64,000 nt of DNA, from positions 3,571,576 through 3,635,575 of the forward strand of contig NC_053115.1 in the NCBI RefSeq assembly GCF_010015445.1. Reading direction: 5' to 3'. Shown here piece after piece: positions 1 to 25,377 of this stretch (its first letter is position 1; each line of letters starts with the position of its first letter). The notes under the pieces were generated by a model. The model did no database searches and was not told where the DNA came from. It saw nothing but the letters and a program-made list of their open reading frames with translations. The position numbers were made by a program, and so were the translations under genes. The DNA is from Perca fluviatilis. Its lineage: Eukaryota > Chordata > Actinopteri > Perciformes > Percidae.

Positions 1-820
1 CATGGCTTTATTTATGTAAAGGAAATTATAATAGGTTTTTGTGGGGGTTGCACTGGCCAGTTTTGATTTGACTGTAAACTACGCCTGTGCTGTAGTACTG
101 TAAAATAAAAGTAAAGTCATAATCTGATTGAAGGGTTATTCTCCCCAAAAAATAGGGAAGGATCTCATTTAAGCCTATTTGAGAAGCTACTTATAATTAT
201 ATTGAATAGTTTATTTTGAAGAGCACACAAAAGAAGAAACAAATAACATAAAATACAAGACACAAAAGTATTCAACTATGAAAAAGCAAGAATAAGCAAA
301 TAAGTAGTAGAAGGAAACAAAATGTTTTTCGGGTCCCACCCTTTTTGAAATGTCCATACCTTTACATCTTTAATTACTAAAAAGAACCCAAGCAACCAGT
401 ACAACCCTAAAACAGAAAACATTGTCAAAATCTAAAAAACATTTGCAGATTAATCAATTAATCAAGCTACTATTCCATCATTTCCTTTATTAAATCATGT
501 ATTTATGTATCATCCTTAAGCTACCGTCCATCCAGTGTATTCATCAAGCACAATGGAGTTCTAAATAGATCAGAACAAAGCTGAAGCAAGTTAATACAAA
601 ATGATGCATCACCCGTCAACAATTTGAACATCTCTACTCTTGAGTAACACCACGGAAAACAATGTCAATGTAAAGTCAATGAGAAGATGACGTAGCATTA
701 AGAAGCCCGAAAATCCGAGAAGCCCGAAAATCTGCATTGGTTGGGGGGGGAGGACGGGTCAAACAAGACAGGACTTTCACCCAGGAGACCGGGGATCGTG
801 TCCTGCGTGTCACGTTTCGT
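1..820. other. Non-coding sequence upstream of the minisatellite
   Basis: AT-rich with no recognisable exon. The last 55 bases (about 765-820) resemble the repeat family at 27.7 and 30.5 kb, with the shared ACTTTCACC motif and the following CTAAACCCAAC-type track. Confidence 0.5.
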
Positions 821-2560
821 AAACCCAACTGTCCCGTTCTTCTTCTTCTTTACCTAAACCCAACTGTCCCGTTCTTTATCTAAACCCAACTGTCCTGTTC
901 TTCTTTACCTAAACCCAACTGTCCCGTTCTTCTTCTCCTAAACCCAACTGTCCCGTTCTTCTTTACCTAAACCCAACTGTCCCGTTCTTCTTCTTTACCT
1001 AAACCCAACTGTCCCGTTCTTCTTTACCTAAACCCAACTGTCCCGTTCTTTATCTAAACCCAACTGTCCCGTTCTTCTTTATCTAAACCCAACTGTCCCG
1101 TTCTTCTTCTCCTAAACCCAACTGTCCCGTTCTTCTTTATTGAAACCCAACTGTCCCGTTCTTCTTCTCCTAAACCCAACTGTCCCGTTCTTCTTCTCCT
1201 AAACCCAACTGTTCCGTTCTTCTTCTTTACCTAAACCCAACTGTCCCGTTCTTCTTTATTGAAACCCAACTATCCCGTTCTTCTTCTCCTAAACCCAACT
1301 GTCCCGTTCTTCTTCTTTACCTAAACCCAACTGTCCCGTTCTTCTTCTTCTTTACCTAAACCCAACTGTCCCGTTCTTCTTCTTCTTTACCTAAACCCAA
1401 CTGTCCCGTTCTTTATCTAAACCCAACTGTCCTGTTCTTCTTTATCTAAACCCAACTGTCCTGTTCTTCTTCTCCTAAACCCAACTGTCCCGTTCTTCTT
1501 TATTGAAACCCAACTGTCCCGTTCTTCTTTATTGAAACCCAACTGTCCCGTTCTTCTTCTCCTAAACCCAACTGTCCCGTTCTTCTTCTCCTAAACCCAA
1601 CTGTTCCGTTCTTCTTCTTTACCTAAACCCAACTGTCCCGTTCTTCTTTATTGAAACCCAACTGTCCCGTTCTTCTTCTCCTAAACCCAACTGTCCCGTT
1701 CTTCTTCTTTACCTAAACCCAACTGTCCCGTTCTTCTTCTTCTTTACCTAAACCCAACTGTCCCGTTCTTCTTCTTCTTTACCTAAACCCAACTGTCCCG
1801 TTCTTTATCTAAACCCAACTGTCCTGTTCTTCTTTATCTAAACCCAACTGTCCTGTTCTTCTTTATCTAAACCCAACTGTCCTGTTCTTCTTCTCCTAAA
1901 CCCAACTGTCCCGTTCTTCTTTATTGAAACCCAACTGTCCCGTTCTTCTTCTCCTAAACCCAACTGTCCCATTCTTCTTTATTGAAACCCAACTGTCCCG
2001 TTCTTCTTTATTGAAACCCAACTGTCCCGTTCTTCTTCTCCTAAACCCAACTGTCCCGTTCTTCTTTATTGAAACCCAACTGTCCCGTTCTTCTTCTCCT
2101 AAACCCAACTGTCCCGTTCTTCTTTATTGAAACCCAACTGTCCCGTTCTTCTTTATCTAAACCCAACTGTCCTGTTCTTCTTCTCCTAAACCCAACTGTC
2201 CCGTTCTTCTTTATTGAAACCCAACTGTCCCGTTCTTCTTTATCTAAACCCAACTGTCCTGTTCTTCTTTACCTAAACCCAACTGTCCCGTTCTTTATCT
2301 AAACCCAACTGTCCCGTTCTTCTTTATCTAAACCCAACTGTCCCGTTCTTCTTCTCCTAAACCCAACTGTCCCGTTCTTCTTTATTGAAACCCAACTGTC
2401 CCGTTCTTCTTCTCCTAAACCCAACTGTCCCGTTCTTCTTCTCCTAAACCCAACTGTTCCGTTCTTCTTTACCTAAACCCAACTGTCCCGTTCTTCTTTA
2501 TCTAAACCCAACTGTCCCATTCTTCTTTATCTAAACCCAACCATCCCGTTCTTCTTTTTC
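821..2560. repeat. Degenerate minisatellite, CCCAACTGTCCCGTTCTTC core
   Basis: About 1.74 kb of tandem units of roughly 24-35 bp. Each has AAACCCAACTGTCCCGTTCT followed by a variable CTT/TTTACCT, TTTATCT, TTTATTGA or CTCCT linker. Linker classes recur in blocks, indicating higher-order duplication. Two units also occur alone at 12966-13024 in an epha8 intron. The open frames here are by-products of the repeat. Confidence 0.95.
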
Positions 2561-3159
2561 TACACCCCCCACTCTGTCCAGAATGAGTCTTTTTATATTT
2601 AATTTTAAACTGTGTGACATTTTAACTCAATTTAATGTGACGCTAAAACACTTTTGGTCTTTCTTGTCATGTTGAAATGTTCAAAATGTCGGAGCGCACA
2701 AATAACCTGCATGCATTCTATCAATAATAAGGATGATGAGTAGAGAGGAGTTTCTCTCATCTTCTCACCCCCCCGTCTTCTCACTGTTTTGTGTAGCTAA
2801 TTTCCTAACTAGTAATTTCCGACTCATAGTTTAGTTTTAATTATGTTGATTTATGTCCAGTAACTTGCAAGCCAAACGTTCCCATTTATCCCATCATCCC
2901 CCTCTTCCTCCCTTTTGATGTCTTCAACGTACATCTCTGTAGTACTGCATCGAATAATTAATTTCATTGCACTTAATTAATTCACACTTCAATGGATATT
3001 AAGTTTTTCATTTTCTATTCTGTTTGAAGGGGAACAAAAATATGTTGGAGGATATAAAGACGCTATCCAGGCAAAATCATGTTGTTATGACTGCAAAGTC
3101 CAGTATATCCAACGTTACTAAGACAGAGGATCAAAAAAGAAAGTCTTCGCTGATGGTGG

Positions 3160-3160
<1 letters not shown>
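2561..3160. other. Unannotated AT-rich stretch
   Basis: No exon, RNA gene or familiar repeat recognised between the two tandem arrays. Confidence 0.5.
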
Positions 3161-3541
<381 letters not shown>

Positions 3542-3623
3542 ATGACTTTATTAATCAAGGTTCAATATTAGTAAAGAGATGAAAGCAATAATTACTGCCA
3601 CACACAGTGAAATCCAATCAGTT

Positions 3624-3800
3624 TAAAGGGACAGTTCACCCCTGAATCAAAAATACATATTTTTACCTCTTACCTGTAGTGCTATTTATCAGTCTAGATT
3701 GTTTTGGTGTGAGTTGTTGTCTTGTAGCTTAGCACTACTTTAACACAAAGGTGGTATTTCTGTAGCCTGACTACTTCCACTGAAGAGTTTGTGGCTTCCC
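3624..3800. repeat. MITE-like left end (TTTAAAGGGACAGTTCACCC)
   Basis: The sequence matches, from memory, a very common fish repeat end beginning TTAAAGGGAYAGTTCACCC. The right end was not located, so the extent is approximate. The rest up to 4370 shows nothing recognisable. Confidence 0.5.
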
Positions 3801-4366
3801 TCTCAAAGTCACTTTCCCAACCCTGCTTATAGGTGTGAACGAGGCATTAAATCCTTCTGGCCTGTCTCTCCTAAATGCCTTCCTGAGATGTGTTTATTGT
3901 GCCTTTTTAACATGAATATCGCTGCTGTCAGGTAAAAAAAAAAATGAAAAAAAGGCACATTTGAATACTTTTTATTGAGCTATTTACCTCAGACAAAGTC
4001 CGACGAAATCGCCTCGTCCCTGTTGAAATATTTGTCAAACCCACAGAGGAAATATGGAGGTACAAGGTTTCTCCCCGACTGCGACAATGTTAATCATTTA
4101 CCTCAAAAACACAGAAGCATATACCGACAGAAACAGGTCTGTGATCAAAATATATATTTGAAGGATTGGTTTCACCTTGGTGCCAGTGGAATACCTAATT
4201 AACGGAGAACAGGTTGACTTGTTCCTGATAAATACCTCTGTGTCACTAAATGAGCTCTGTTGAAGTTAATAATTCATTATGAACAATTATTGATTCATTA
4301 ATTACGAGCTGTGGTTAGAGTTTGATAGTACACGTTTTACTATTGTCCTGTATTCATCCCACTGTA

Positions 4367-4473
<107 letters not shown>

Positions 4474-4482
4474 CTTTTATAG

Positions 4483-16575
<12,093 letters not shown>

Positions 16576-18206
16576 CTCCAACACTGAGGTTTCTCTCTTC
16601 TGAAATCTAGAAACCCAGGCTTCTGTAAGGTCTAGAGGGACTCCGTGGAATTCAAGATGATCTGATAAGCGATACGTGGGAACTTTACAAGACTTTTTCC
16701 CGAAGAGATTGCAGAACAAAATGTGAACGGTTTTAACTATGGAGCAAGTAAACATGACTTCTTTGGGACAAGTCCGACCTTTCATATTTTTTTTTCCTAT
16801 CTGGTTGCATTTTCTGAGTTTAAACGTCTTGTTTATAAATGGAAAGACTGCCTTAATTACCACAAATTGTTTTAATTGTATTGTCTATAAAGAGAAGATA
16901 ATTTATCAATCATGAATTTATCAGAGACATATGATTTATTGAATCGGGCAATAGTAAGAGTACATGGAGTGATGTAGAGAGTGGGGGTGTTTTCTGATGA
17001 TATTCGCTGCCTCTACTTCAGTACCAGCTTGAGGAGAACGTGGCCCAGAAGGAGGCTCGAGACAGAAAAAGTGGAAAAAAGTGAGATAGAGCTCACCCAA
17101 GTTGCCAGATCGTCTCCACAGTGGAGAAGACCTATTTCACCCCAGGCTATTAATACCAACAACAGGCACATTTCTCCACCGTCTAACCTTGATGAATGAA
17201 CCCAGGAGAGCCCTGGAGCCCTCTGCCCAGTTTTAAGCTGCGTAGCGCACAACTACTGTACTTGGAAGATGTGTATGATTCAGTTACGGTGCACTTTATT
17301 CTACAATCTCTCTGTGTTATGGAGGCTTTGCAGTTGTGTCACAAATCTCTTCTCAGCCACAACTGGAGTCCCAATGTTGGTCCGTTAAAGAATTAGCTTG
17401 TTTGAAAATATTACATGAATAATGACTAACTATACAGTATAAAACCCAAGAAGAAAAAGATCTGTCTAACATTTATTAGTGTAGTAAGTTGTTCGCTCAT
17501 GAGATTTGTTTCCAAACTTTCTTCACTGTGACAGTAAAACTGAAGAGAAAATATATAAATTACATGCAATATGTTTAAATACATACAACAACATAACATA
17601 ATATTGGCCATTTCAAATACTTTGATAAATACTTTTCAAGGCATGATTTTTGTTGATTAGTTTCAGATACTGTAATACATCTTCATGCAGCTTAAAAGCA
17701 TTTTTTTAAATGCATTTCGAAGATCCCTTATATTGAAAATGTATTTGAAATGTATGAGGCCAAAATTAGCATCAGTTATTGCTTTTTTGCTTCTTGTTTG
17801 TTAGCCAAATATCATTTAAGCAAAGCACCTGGTATCAATGCTAACTGACAACTAGATGTTCTAGCTCTAGCTTCTACTACATTTACTACATTATCTAGTG
17901 TGTAAGCTAGGTGTACAACAGAAGAGTGCTTATGAGCAAAGCACATATTAATTTGTTGTCGAACTCCTGCTAAAATATTGAAATATAAAATGTGTGTTTG
18001 TGAAAGAATTATCAGTAAAAGAAGGCAGCACAAAATATCAAAATGTCTGCTGAATTCTGTTTCAACACTGAACAACACCAGTTTATTGTGATTGTTCCCG
18101 GCCTACAACATGGCTGCCAGTGTCCGACTTAGCACCCAGTGTTGGCTTAATCAGTTGTTTAACAGTTGTTCAAATTTGACAGTGGTCCATGAATTTAAAT
18201 ACAAAA
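16576..18206 (+). other. epha8 3' flank, probable start of 3' UTR
   Basis: Non-coding sequence directly after the stop codon; some of it must be 3' UTR but no canonical AATAAA was seen within 1.5 kb. The first I noted downstream are at 18957 (inside a MITE), 21291 and 21852. A 200-bp stretch at 17014-17199 is open and is discussed as a weak alternative exon. Otherwise unique, AT-rich sequence. Confidence 0.5.
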
Positions 18207-18210
18207 TGAA

Positions 18211-19114
18211 CGCAACACAAGAGAACTTTTCCAGCTTCCGTCCCCCTACAGGTTGGAAGCGGAATTGTCCATTACATTACATTGTGCAAGTTTGCCAGAT
18301 CGGGTAGCAGATCTGTAGTTCGAATGAACTATGGACACGCCAAGACCCGCCCTACGAAGCGGCTCGATTGGTTGGGGTTAGGCATTTGACCTCGAGTGGT
18401 TAAAGGTCCCATGACATGGTGCTCTTTGGATGCTTTTATATAGACCTTAGTGGTCCCCTAATACTGTATCTGAAGTCTTTTTACCAAAATTCAGCGTTGG
18501 TGCAGAATTACAGCCACTAGAGCCAGTCCCACAATGAGCTTTCCTTAGGATGTGCCCTTTCTGTGTCTGTAGCTATTGAGAAGGAGAGAGGGGCTTTCAA
18601 ACTTTGCTCGTTTGAAAGCCATGATGTCTCTCTCTCATGGGGGGGCCAAATTCTCTGGGAGGGCAAAGCAGAGAAAGGGGAGGTAACCTTGCTCCTTATG
18701 ACCTCATAAGGAGAACATTCCTGATCGGCCCATCTGAGCTTTCATTTTCTCAAAGGCAGAGCAGGATACCCAGGGCTCGGTTTACACCTATCACCATTTC
18801 TAGCCACTGGGGGACCATAGGCAGGCTGGGGGAATGCATATTAATGTTAAAAAACCTCATAAAGTGACATTTTCATGCCATTGGGACCTTTAAGGTTAGG
18901 ATAGCCGATTGGTCAGGGGATAGGACCTGTAGTAATGGGGTTATGTTACCTTGCGTAAGCATGGATGCCTGGCCAATAAATGCTATTGAAGGGCGGGTCT
19001 TGGCGTGGCCATAGTGGGATTCGTAATATCGCGAACTGGACAATGTAATGCAATGGACAATTCCGCTTCCACCCTGTAGGGGGACCGAAGCGGGAAAAGT
19101 TCTCTAGTGTTGCT
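18211..19114. mobile_element. TTAA-type DNA element with long TIRs, carrying a nested element
   Basis: Ends (CGCAACACAAGAGAACTTTT and the inverse of AGCAACACTAGAGAACTTTT) are inverted over about 150 bp, including GGTCCCCCTACAG and CACGCCAAGACCCGCCC. Right flank TTAA at 19115-19118, left flank TGAA at 18207-18210, suggesting a mutated TTAA target as in piggyBac/Kolobok elements. Interrupted by the element at 18404-18889. Confidence 0.75.
18404..18889. mobile_element. TTAA-flanked MITE (AGGTCCCATGACATGG), nested
   Basis: Starts AGGTCCCATGACATGGTG and ends with the inverse-like TGCCATTGGGACCT. Exact TTAA at 18400-18403 and 18890-18893. It sits inside the 18.2-19.1-kb element, so it is the younger of the two. 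Non-coding. Confidence 0.88.
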
Positions 19115-19118
19115 TTAA

Positions 19119-22036
19119 GTAGCTCATGACTGCCAAACCTGCAAAATTGTGTACAGCATTTTTATATTTCCCTAAAACTCCCCTTAAATGTTAATCCTTA
19201 AAAATCCTTAAATATAGGCTAACCCAATCTAAATATACCGTACATCTTTTACATTTTAGCTTTCTACAAAAATTAGACATATATTTGTAGATTGTCCACT
19301 ATACCACCCGCTTACCAGTTATCAGCAGATTGAATGGGCACTACCATAGATATGGCCCTACACTACCGCCTTGTTGGCTTGGTAAGCCGTTATCATCCAT
19401 TGCTAAATTGGATCACCAATCAGCATCAATATTCTACTCTTGCGGCACTGTAAAGCCCAGTTCAGACCAAAGATTTGCGATGAGACGAGTTGAAACTTGC
19501 AACTTCTTGCAATGAGCCGGTCTGCAGCGTTTTAAAACCTGCCAGTTTACACCAATTAGACAAGTGTATCATCTCCATAACAACGCCTCTTTGTACTTGC
19601 ATTCTGACTTTTAGGCTTTTTTTGTAGCTGGATATATCATTTGCTTCATGTAAATATGAATGTGGATAACATAAGTGATATTGAGATGCTTGCTACTTTT
19701 GCATCTTTAGTGATGAATCAGCGAAAACAGCACTCCCTCCCTCTCTTCAGTCACTCTATCTTGCTTGACCAGATAACGTTACCGTGCTTTCGGGGAGTCA
19801 TTGAGGCTCCGTCTAAAATTCTGCCATTTTGACCAGCTGGATTATGGATAATTTTATTTATATAGTTTATAGCTGACTTTACCAGCTGACTTCTCTATTG
19901 GCTGTTGAAACAGGTGACATCCTGAGTTGCAGCGACATCATCAGCTTGTTTGAGTGGAGCTGAGATGGGCCGGTTCAGAACGCTGCAACTTTTCCCTGCG
20001 ATGTTCTAAAACGGTTTTGTCTCGCTGCAAATATTTGCCTGAACTGGGCTTAATGCCGACCTAACACCAGACAAATTTCTAATATCAGAATGAAATCATG
20101 ACAGTCTTGCCAGAGTTGGGGCGCGCTCCTGTCGTCTTAATCGTTTGCTGTAATGTGGTCATAAAACTCAGTCCGAGTCAGTCTTTTTCCCGTCTTGGCG
20201 TTGTAAAGTATTAAGTCTTGGTAGCATTTTTTTTAACAGTCTATGCTTGGTAGTGAAGTTAAATCATGCGAACATTGTCAACAACCAATGGGTGCTCTCC
20301 CACAAGCACCAAACAGGTAGCAGCAAACAGGCTAGAGCCAGCGTTGTTATGGTGCTGCGCTAAGCTAAATGCTAAAGAGGTAAAGGTGCCAATTTTCAAC
20401 CCTTCTGAAGCAAGACATCCAACAGAGTTTTACCAGCGGGTAAACGCGGAGCTCTGGGTACTGGCGCCATTCATCTGCATGTACGGCAGAACAGAAAATT
20501 GGCAAACTTTCCCTTAAATTACCAACTAACGTTAGCGGTAACTAGCTAGCTTGGCTACATTTTTAAAACAAATCACCAGTAGATGAAGTCTTGCGAATTG
20601 TGACCCTGCAAGACCCCCAGTCTTTGCAAAATCTTATACTGTAGTCTGTGACTAAAAACTCAGGGACACGGATTGTCTTTAGATGTCTATTTTATCAACT
20701 GGGGGTCTGTGGTTTAATTTGTGCAGTTTAGGGGTCCTTGACGTGAACATTTTTAGGAACCACTGTTTTACTAAACCTAACTAAATAGTTTTCTTGCCTA
20801 AACCTAACCAAGTAACGTGCGTTTTGTTTGAATTCACAATTGGACTTCCAGAGCGTTATGCCAAGGGGTCCTGACTACGTTATCGGCAATAACGTGGTCA
20901 CCATAGGAATTGGTGATAACGGCCTTCTGGACCTACTGGTAGGCGTAGCAGGCCACTTCTAACCATATCTATTAGGCTGATAAACATTGCTCATTCAATG
21001 GAGTGATAACATCTAAAATGGGTGACTATACCCATGTTTTCGTGTCAACATCTTCGGAGTAATATTTAGCTGGGAGGGTGCTAACACCTGAAAGCCCTCT
21101 TAATTTCTTGGCATTCATGAACAAAATGGTAGCGAATCTTGTTTACTTCAGTGGATATTTTGGAATCAACGCCAACATGAATACTTATCAGTGCAATAAC
21201 TCTGTATCCCAGAGTACATATGTGAACACATTGTTTTTGTGTGAATACTGGGAATATAATATAGAACACATAAGCTACACAGACTGTAAAATAAAGTGAT
21301 ACTTGTGATCAAATGTGATGATGCTGTTCATGCCTCAGTGTTGATGAAAAGGCGAAGAACATGTGAGTGGAATGTTAATATCTAAAGGCTCTCAAAAGTA
21401 CATAATCTGCCCTAATTTATACCCCTCTCCGTGCCATCAAGAGAATGTCTTTTTCTCGTGCACCTCGGTAGGTTTTCCTCTAGATGATTGATGTCAGTTT
21501 TTTATTAGAGAAGAACCTCATGATATTTCTTAAATATGTATTATAGTGGCATTTCACTACTGGTTTCTTTAGGATGCTTTTGAACAACACTGGACTTGAA
21601 CTGAAAACCCATATTTTATAAAGTTAGGATATGTTTTTGCTAGATGAATTGATTTATAATGTATACAGAGAGTTCAGTCACTGGAAGGAAGAAAAAGAAA
21701 AAGAAAGCAACCGGATTTATTCACATTTCATTATTTATTCATGCTCATTTGTTTTCCAAATAATACAACTCTGAGATGTTTTATTAAAGTTGATGAATCA
21801 TCCTTGTTGCTAATGATAAACCATAAATGTGCAAACTGTCCATAAATACACAATAAAGGAACGTTTGTCTGTGTGTGACTGCAACAGTAATTTTCCGACT
21901 ATTTCTAATACAGAGAGCTCATTTCAGTTTCACCTGCTTTTGGTTGTTAATGTATGCACACTCTTAACGTCACGGGAGCTGTAGTTGTTGTAATAATTTG
22001 AGTTGAGTTGGTTTAACTAATATTTTTTTTATATAT
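19119..22036. other. Intergenic stretch without genes
   Basis: No exon recognised. 19450-20050 carries a mirrored TTCAGACC..TTTGCGA/TCTAAAACGG..GAACTGGGCT arrangement that may be a degraded MITE. 20753-20910 (TTGCCTAAACCTAACCAAGTAACG, GTTATCGGCAATAACG) resembles a fish repeat related to the CTAAACTTAAC family. Confidence 0.45.
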
Positions 22037-22040
22037 TTAA

Positions 22041-22383
22041 AGCTATAGTGCGTAGTTTCTGTCATGAGGAGTTCTAAGTGATAACAACAAAACTGTCGCC
22101 GCGTCCACACGGTACAAGCCTTCGCTTTGCGCCCCCAGCCCCCCTCCACGCAGTTGCTAGTAGCCAAGGAGGACACGGAGGATTAAAAAAACATGATGGA
22201 CTATCTTCACTCGAGTTTCTGCGCGGGAACCGGACGCCACAATCTTTTGAACATAGCCATACTTAGAAATACAGAAAATATTGTGTGGAGCTGATAGTCT
22301 TAATTAGCTTTGTAAAAACTCATTTGGCAATGGCTTAAATGTAACGGGTATTCATTAATATCAAAACGTTACGCACTATAGCT
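22041..22383. mobile_element. TTAA-flanked MITE (AGCTATAGTGCGTA ends), copy 1
   Basis: 343 bp, ends AGCTATAGTGCGTA and the inverted TACGCACTATAGCT, flanked by TTAA at 22037-22040 and 22384-22387. Second copy at 36449-36862. Non-coding. Confidence 0.9.
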
Positions 22384-22855
22384 TTAAAATGGATCAAATG
22401 ACTACAAGTAATGTGAAGGTGTCACAGAGAATTATCATCCAACTCGGAAGTTCCCCACAGCTGTACGTTAGCCATTTAGTGTTTAACCTCATTGTTATTC
22501 CAGTCTGCAAATGACTTGCTAACCATAACTGCAGCCAGCTGATTTAAAAAAAAAGTGACTATACAGAAGGTCTAACACATAGCAGCAAACAAGCTAGATA
22601 TGGTAGAGTTGTGTGAATATTGAACGCTTACAATCTGTATCGCTCATAGATGAACATAGAGACATTCTTTCCAAAGGGGTTGATTAGTTAAAGTGGCTTT
22701 TTAGCCGATTTCAATCAGAAACACTGATCACAAACTTGTCCAGACCAGGTTAGGTATGCAAGATAAGTTGCCGAGGCGATCCTAGCCAGCTTTAAAGAGA
22801 GCAGAGTGATAGTGGGCGGGGATTAAACTGGAACGCACCTGCCATTGTTCACTTT

Positions 22856-23290
22856 CAGCCTAGTCTCTGTGGAGTAAGGTCTGACTACACCACAGACACA
22901 TTCTGGGAGTGGAGTAAAAAACACTCTGGGTTGTTTGCATTTCTTTAAACCAATCACAATCGTCTTGGGCGGTGCTAAGCTCCGGACGCAGTGACGGTGG
23001 CTCTGCAAAATAGTCTCGGGAAGGAACTTGTTTTGGTGGAACATTTGCACCCTGCAAAAGTAAACACCACATACAATATTAAATTAAGTTAACTGATCAC
23101 ACAATACAGTAACGTGAGCTATTTAAATTACCTGATACATGGTTAAACCTCATTTGCTATATGTATCTCCATGTTTACTTGTCTACAACAATCTCCAGTA
23201 ATCGGTACCAAAACGTCCCAGTTAGAGGGGAAATGCCCTAAACATATTCTTTGTAAATCTTTACACTCATTCCCTGAAAGAACCAAGCAG
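22856..23290. mobile_element. TAGTCTC-ended repeat, second subfamily, copy 1
   Basis: Shares the TAGTCTC end and AAACCAATCACAATCGTCTTG core with the TAGTCT family, then continues with its own right half (ACATACAATATTAAATTAA to CCCTGAAAGAACCAAG). The copy at 55535-56135 is colinear. Right end and TSD not resolved. Confidence 0.65.
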
Positions 23291-25094
23291 ATCTGTTTTG
23301 TTGCACAATCCAAATTTTCTTAAAAACTTGACATTTTTATCGTGTAGATTGGTAGCTCGAAGTTTGTTGTTTCAACCCACTAATCTCGATTCGTGGTACG
23401 GCCCTCAGAAGGCATCTGTGAATAAATAATGTCTGTTCACCAATAAAACTAGTTGAGAGGCTTAAATAAACAGCATTCACCTTCTGATGCACTCATCCTC
23501 CCTGCATGGAATTTTCTATGGATCCATCCTGACAGACATCAGCATGTAGTCCTGAATGCGCCCTTCGAGAGAGATTTGCTCGAGGAGCGGTGCATCATTT
23601 AGGCAATCACCTCACAAAACCTCATTTTTAATGAGTATTTTTTTGTGTTCAGAGAGGGCGGAGCTCTAGAATTCATCAAGGACACGACCATCATTACTCC
23701 GCCTGGATGGTCATATACAAGAAGCATATTCATGGTCACCCTGAGGTGTTTGATCAGGAGTTCATCTGAACTTTGCGGCACCATAACGCTCACTCTGCAA
23801 CACTCAGGTTGAAAACAATTGACTTTGACTTCCTTAATGCACATTGCTGAGTTTTTGAATTGAATTCGAAAGTAAATTGCTTTTTTTTTCGTGCGGGAAT
23901 GAGACCTGACCCAGCTCTGCAACATCATTTTGTGCTCAGCCTGAATGGGGAATGGGCCTGATGAATCTGTGTCTGAGTAATTGTCCTTTCCTTCACCTTA
24001 GGAGGGCTGTTAGGAGATAATCCTCTCCTTGGTGAAACAAGACCTAACACAACATCATTAATCTCATTACTAAGGCCGTGTTGCTTTGTTGCCACAGAGT
24101 CCCACGCCCAATTATCAGCTGCAGCCCTGTCCCCATGACGACGGCGAGTCCCGCCCATCGCTAACGACCATCTACACTGTCCCCTGATTGACTTCTCTGA
24201 AAAGCGGCGGCGGTAGCACTTTGTATCTGCAATCAGGCACCCTCCGAGCCTCGGCTGTGTCCGTGTCCTCATGTCCCCCCCTGATGTCCTGCGGTTGACT
24301 GCAAACGGAGCACAAAGCTGATCACGACAAGAGCGGCCTTGGCGTTTCTTATCGCCTTGCAGCAGGTCCGCATCACGAGGGAGCGGCAGACAATGCAGAT
24401 GGATTTAAACGCTCAAGCATTTATTGTCAAGTATGCTTCTGTCGTAAAGTAGCAACAATACAAATTTGTTAACAAGCTTTCAAATCTGTGTAAATCTCTG
24501 CACAGTCAATATGAAGTCTTTGTGAACAACCTTGTGAACAATGCATGTGTTATAGTTTGCAATGTTGTAATTCCACCAGCATATTTCATCAACTAGCCTA
24601 CAATCCGTGAGAGCTGAGCGAGGACCAGTCACTGGGGAATGCCTTGTCAGTTCCCGCTGCCTGCTACTACCATTGGTAGTTTTACTTTTGTTCTTCATTA
24701 TTTTTTCTGCGGGGACTTTTCCCCTAAACAAAAACACAATATATCTCTCAGCTCCAAAACACTTTATTTCACAAAATTGGAAAAATAATTCATCACCACA
24801 AAATGTGATTAATACACTATATAAGATAGGTAGGGAAAGATGATTGAACACTGTGTTCAAGAGCAAACTGTTGAATGAGGCTAAAGCTCTTAGTTCAATG
24901 AGAGGCCACCATGCATTTTCAACTACAGAGCAGAAACATGGAAGCATTTCATTTTGAACTACCCAATAACCTCCTGAAGGAAATAAACGACTTATGTAAA
25001 TGTGCCAGAGAGATAGAAACTTTCCCTCTAGCAAAAAAGGACCTGATCAGGGGTTAGACCGGGGTCAAATTACCATTGTCAGTGTGTACATGCA

Positions 25095-25095
<1 letters not shown>
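23291..25095. other. Unique intergenic stretch
   Basis: No gene recognised. 23930-24400 is clearly more GC-rich and non-repetitive than its surroundings and is a candidate conserved non-coding element. The long minus-strand frame at 24480-25034 has no familiar motif and is not called. Confidence 0.4.

Positions 25096-25099
<4 letters not shown>

Positions 25100-25157
<58 letters not shown>
25100..25157. repeat. (GT)29 microsatellite
   Basis: Uninterrupted GT dinucleotides. Confidence 0.95.
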
Positions 25158-25158
<1 letters not shown>

Positions 25159-25377
25159 TACAGCGAGTGAGAGAGTGACGGGCATTAGCTTTGGAGGGAG
25201 TACCGACTCCAGCGGTTGAGAAACAGTGTGTCCCCTGTTCTTTCTGACCACGGTGGGAAATCTGGAGCAGGAAAAGTTAACCCTCTCCATGATCTCATGT
25301 TGTTTACGGAAAAGGACAACTGAGCAGAGGGAAATGCAACGTTTCCAAGCCAAGTCAAGCTCAACAATCACTTTTTG

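Noticed and set aside
1896..2302. Short repetitive open frames (KPNCPVLLLLNPTVPFF type)
   Set aside because: By-products of the minisatellite.
22823..23072. Open frames sharing CDWFKE with those at 8562 and 12084
   Set aside because: The similarity is due to the shared TAGTCT-type repeat DNA, with stops and frame changes between copies.
24480..25034. 184-residue minus-strand frame
   Set aside because: No recognisable motif, biased cysteine/phenylalanine content, no exon signals. Considered chance.
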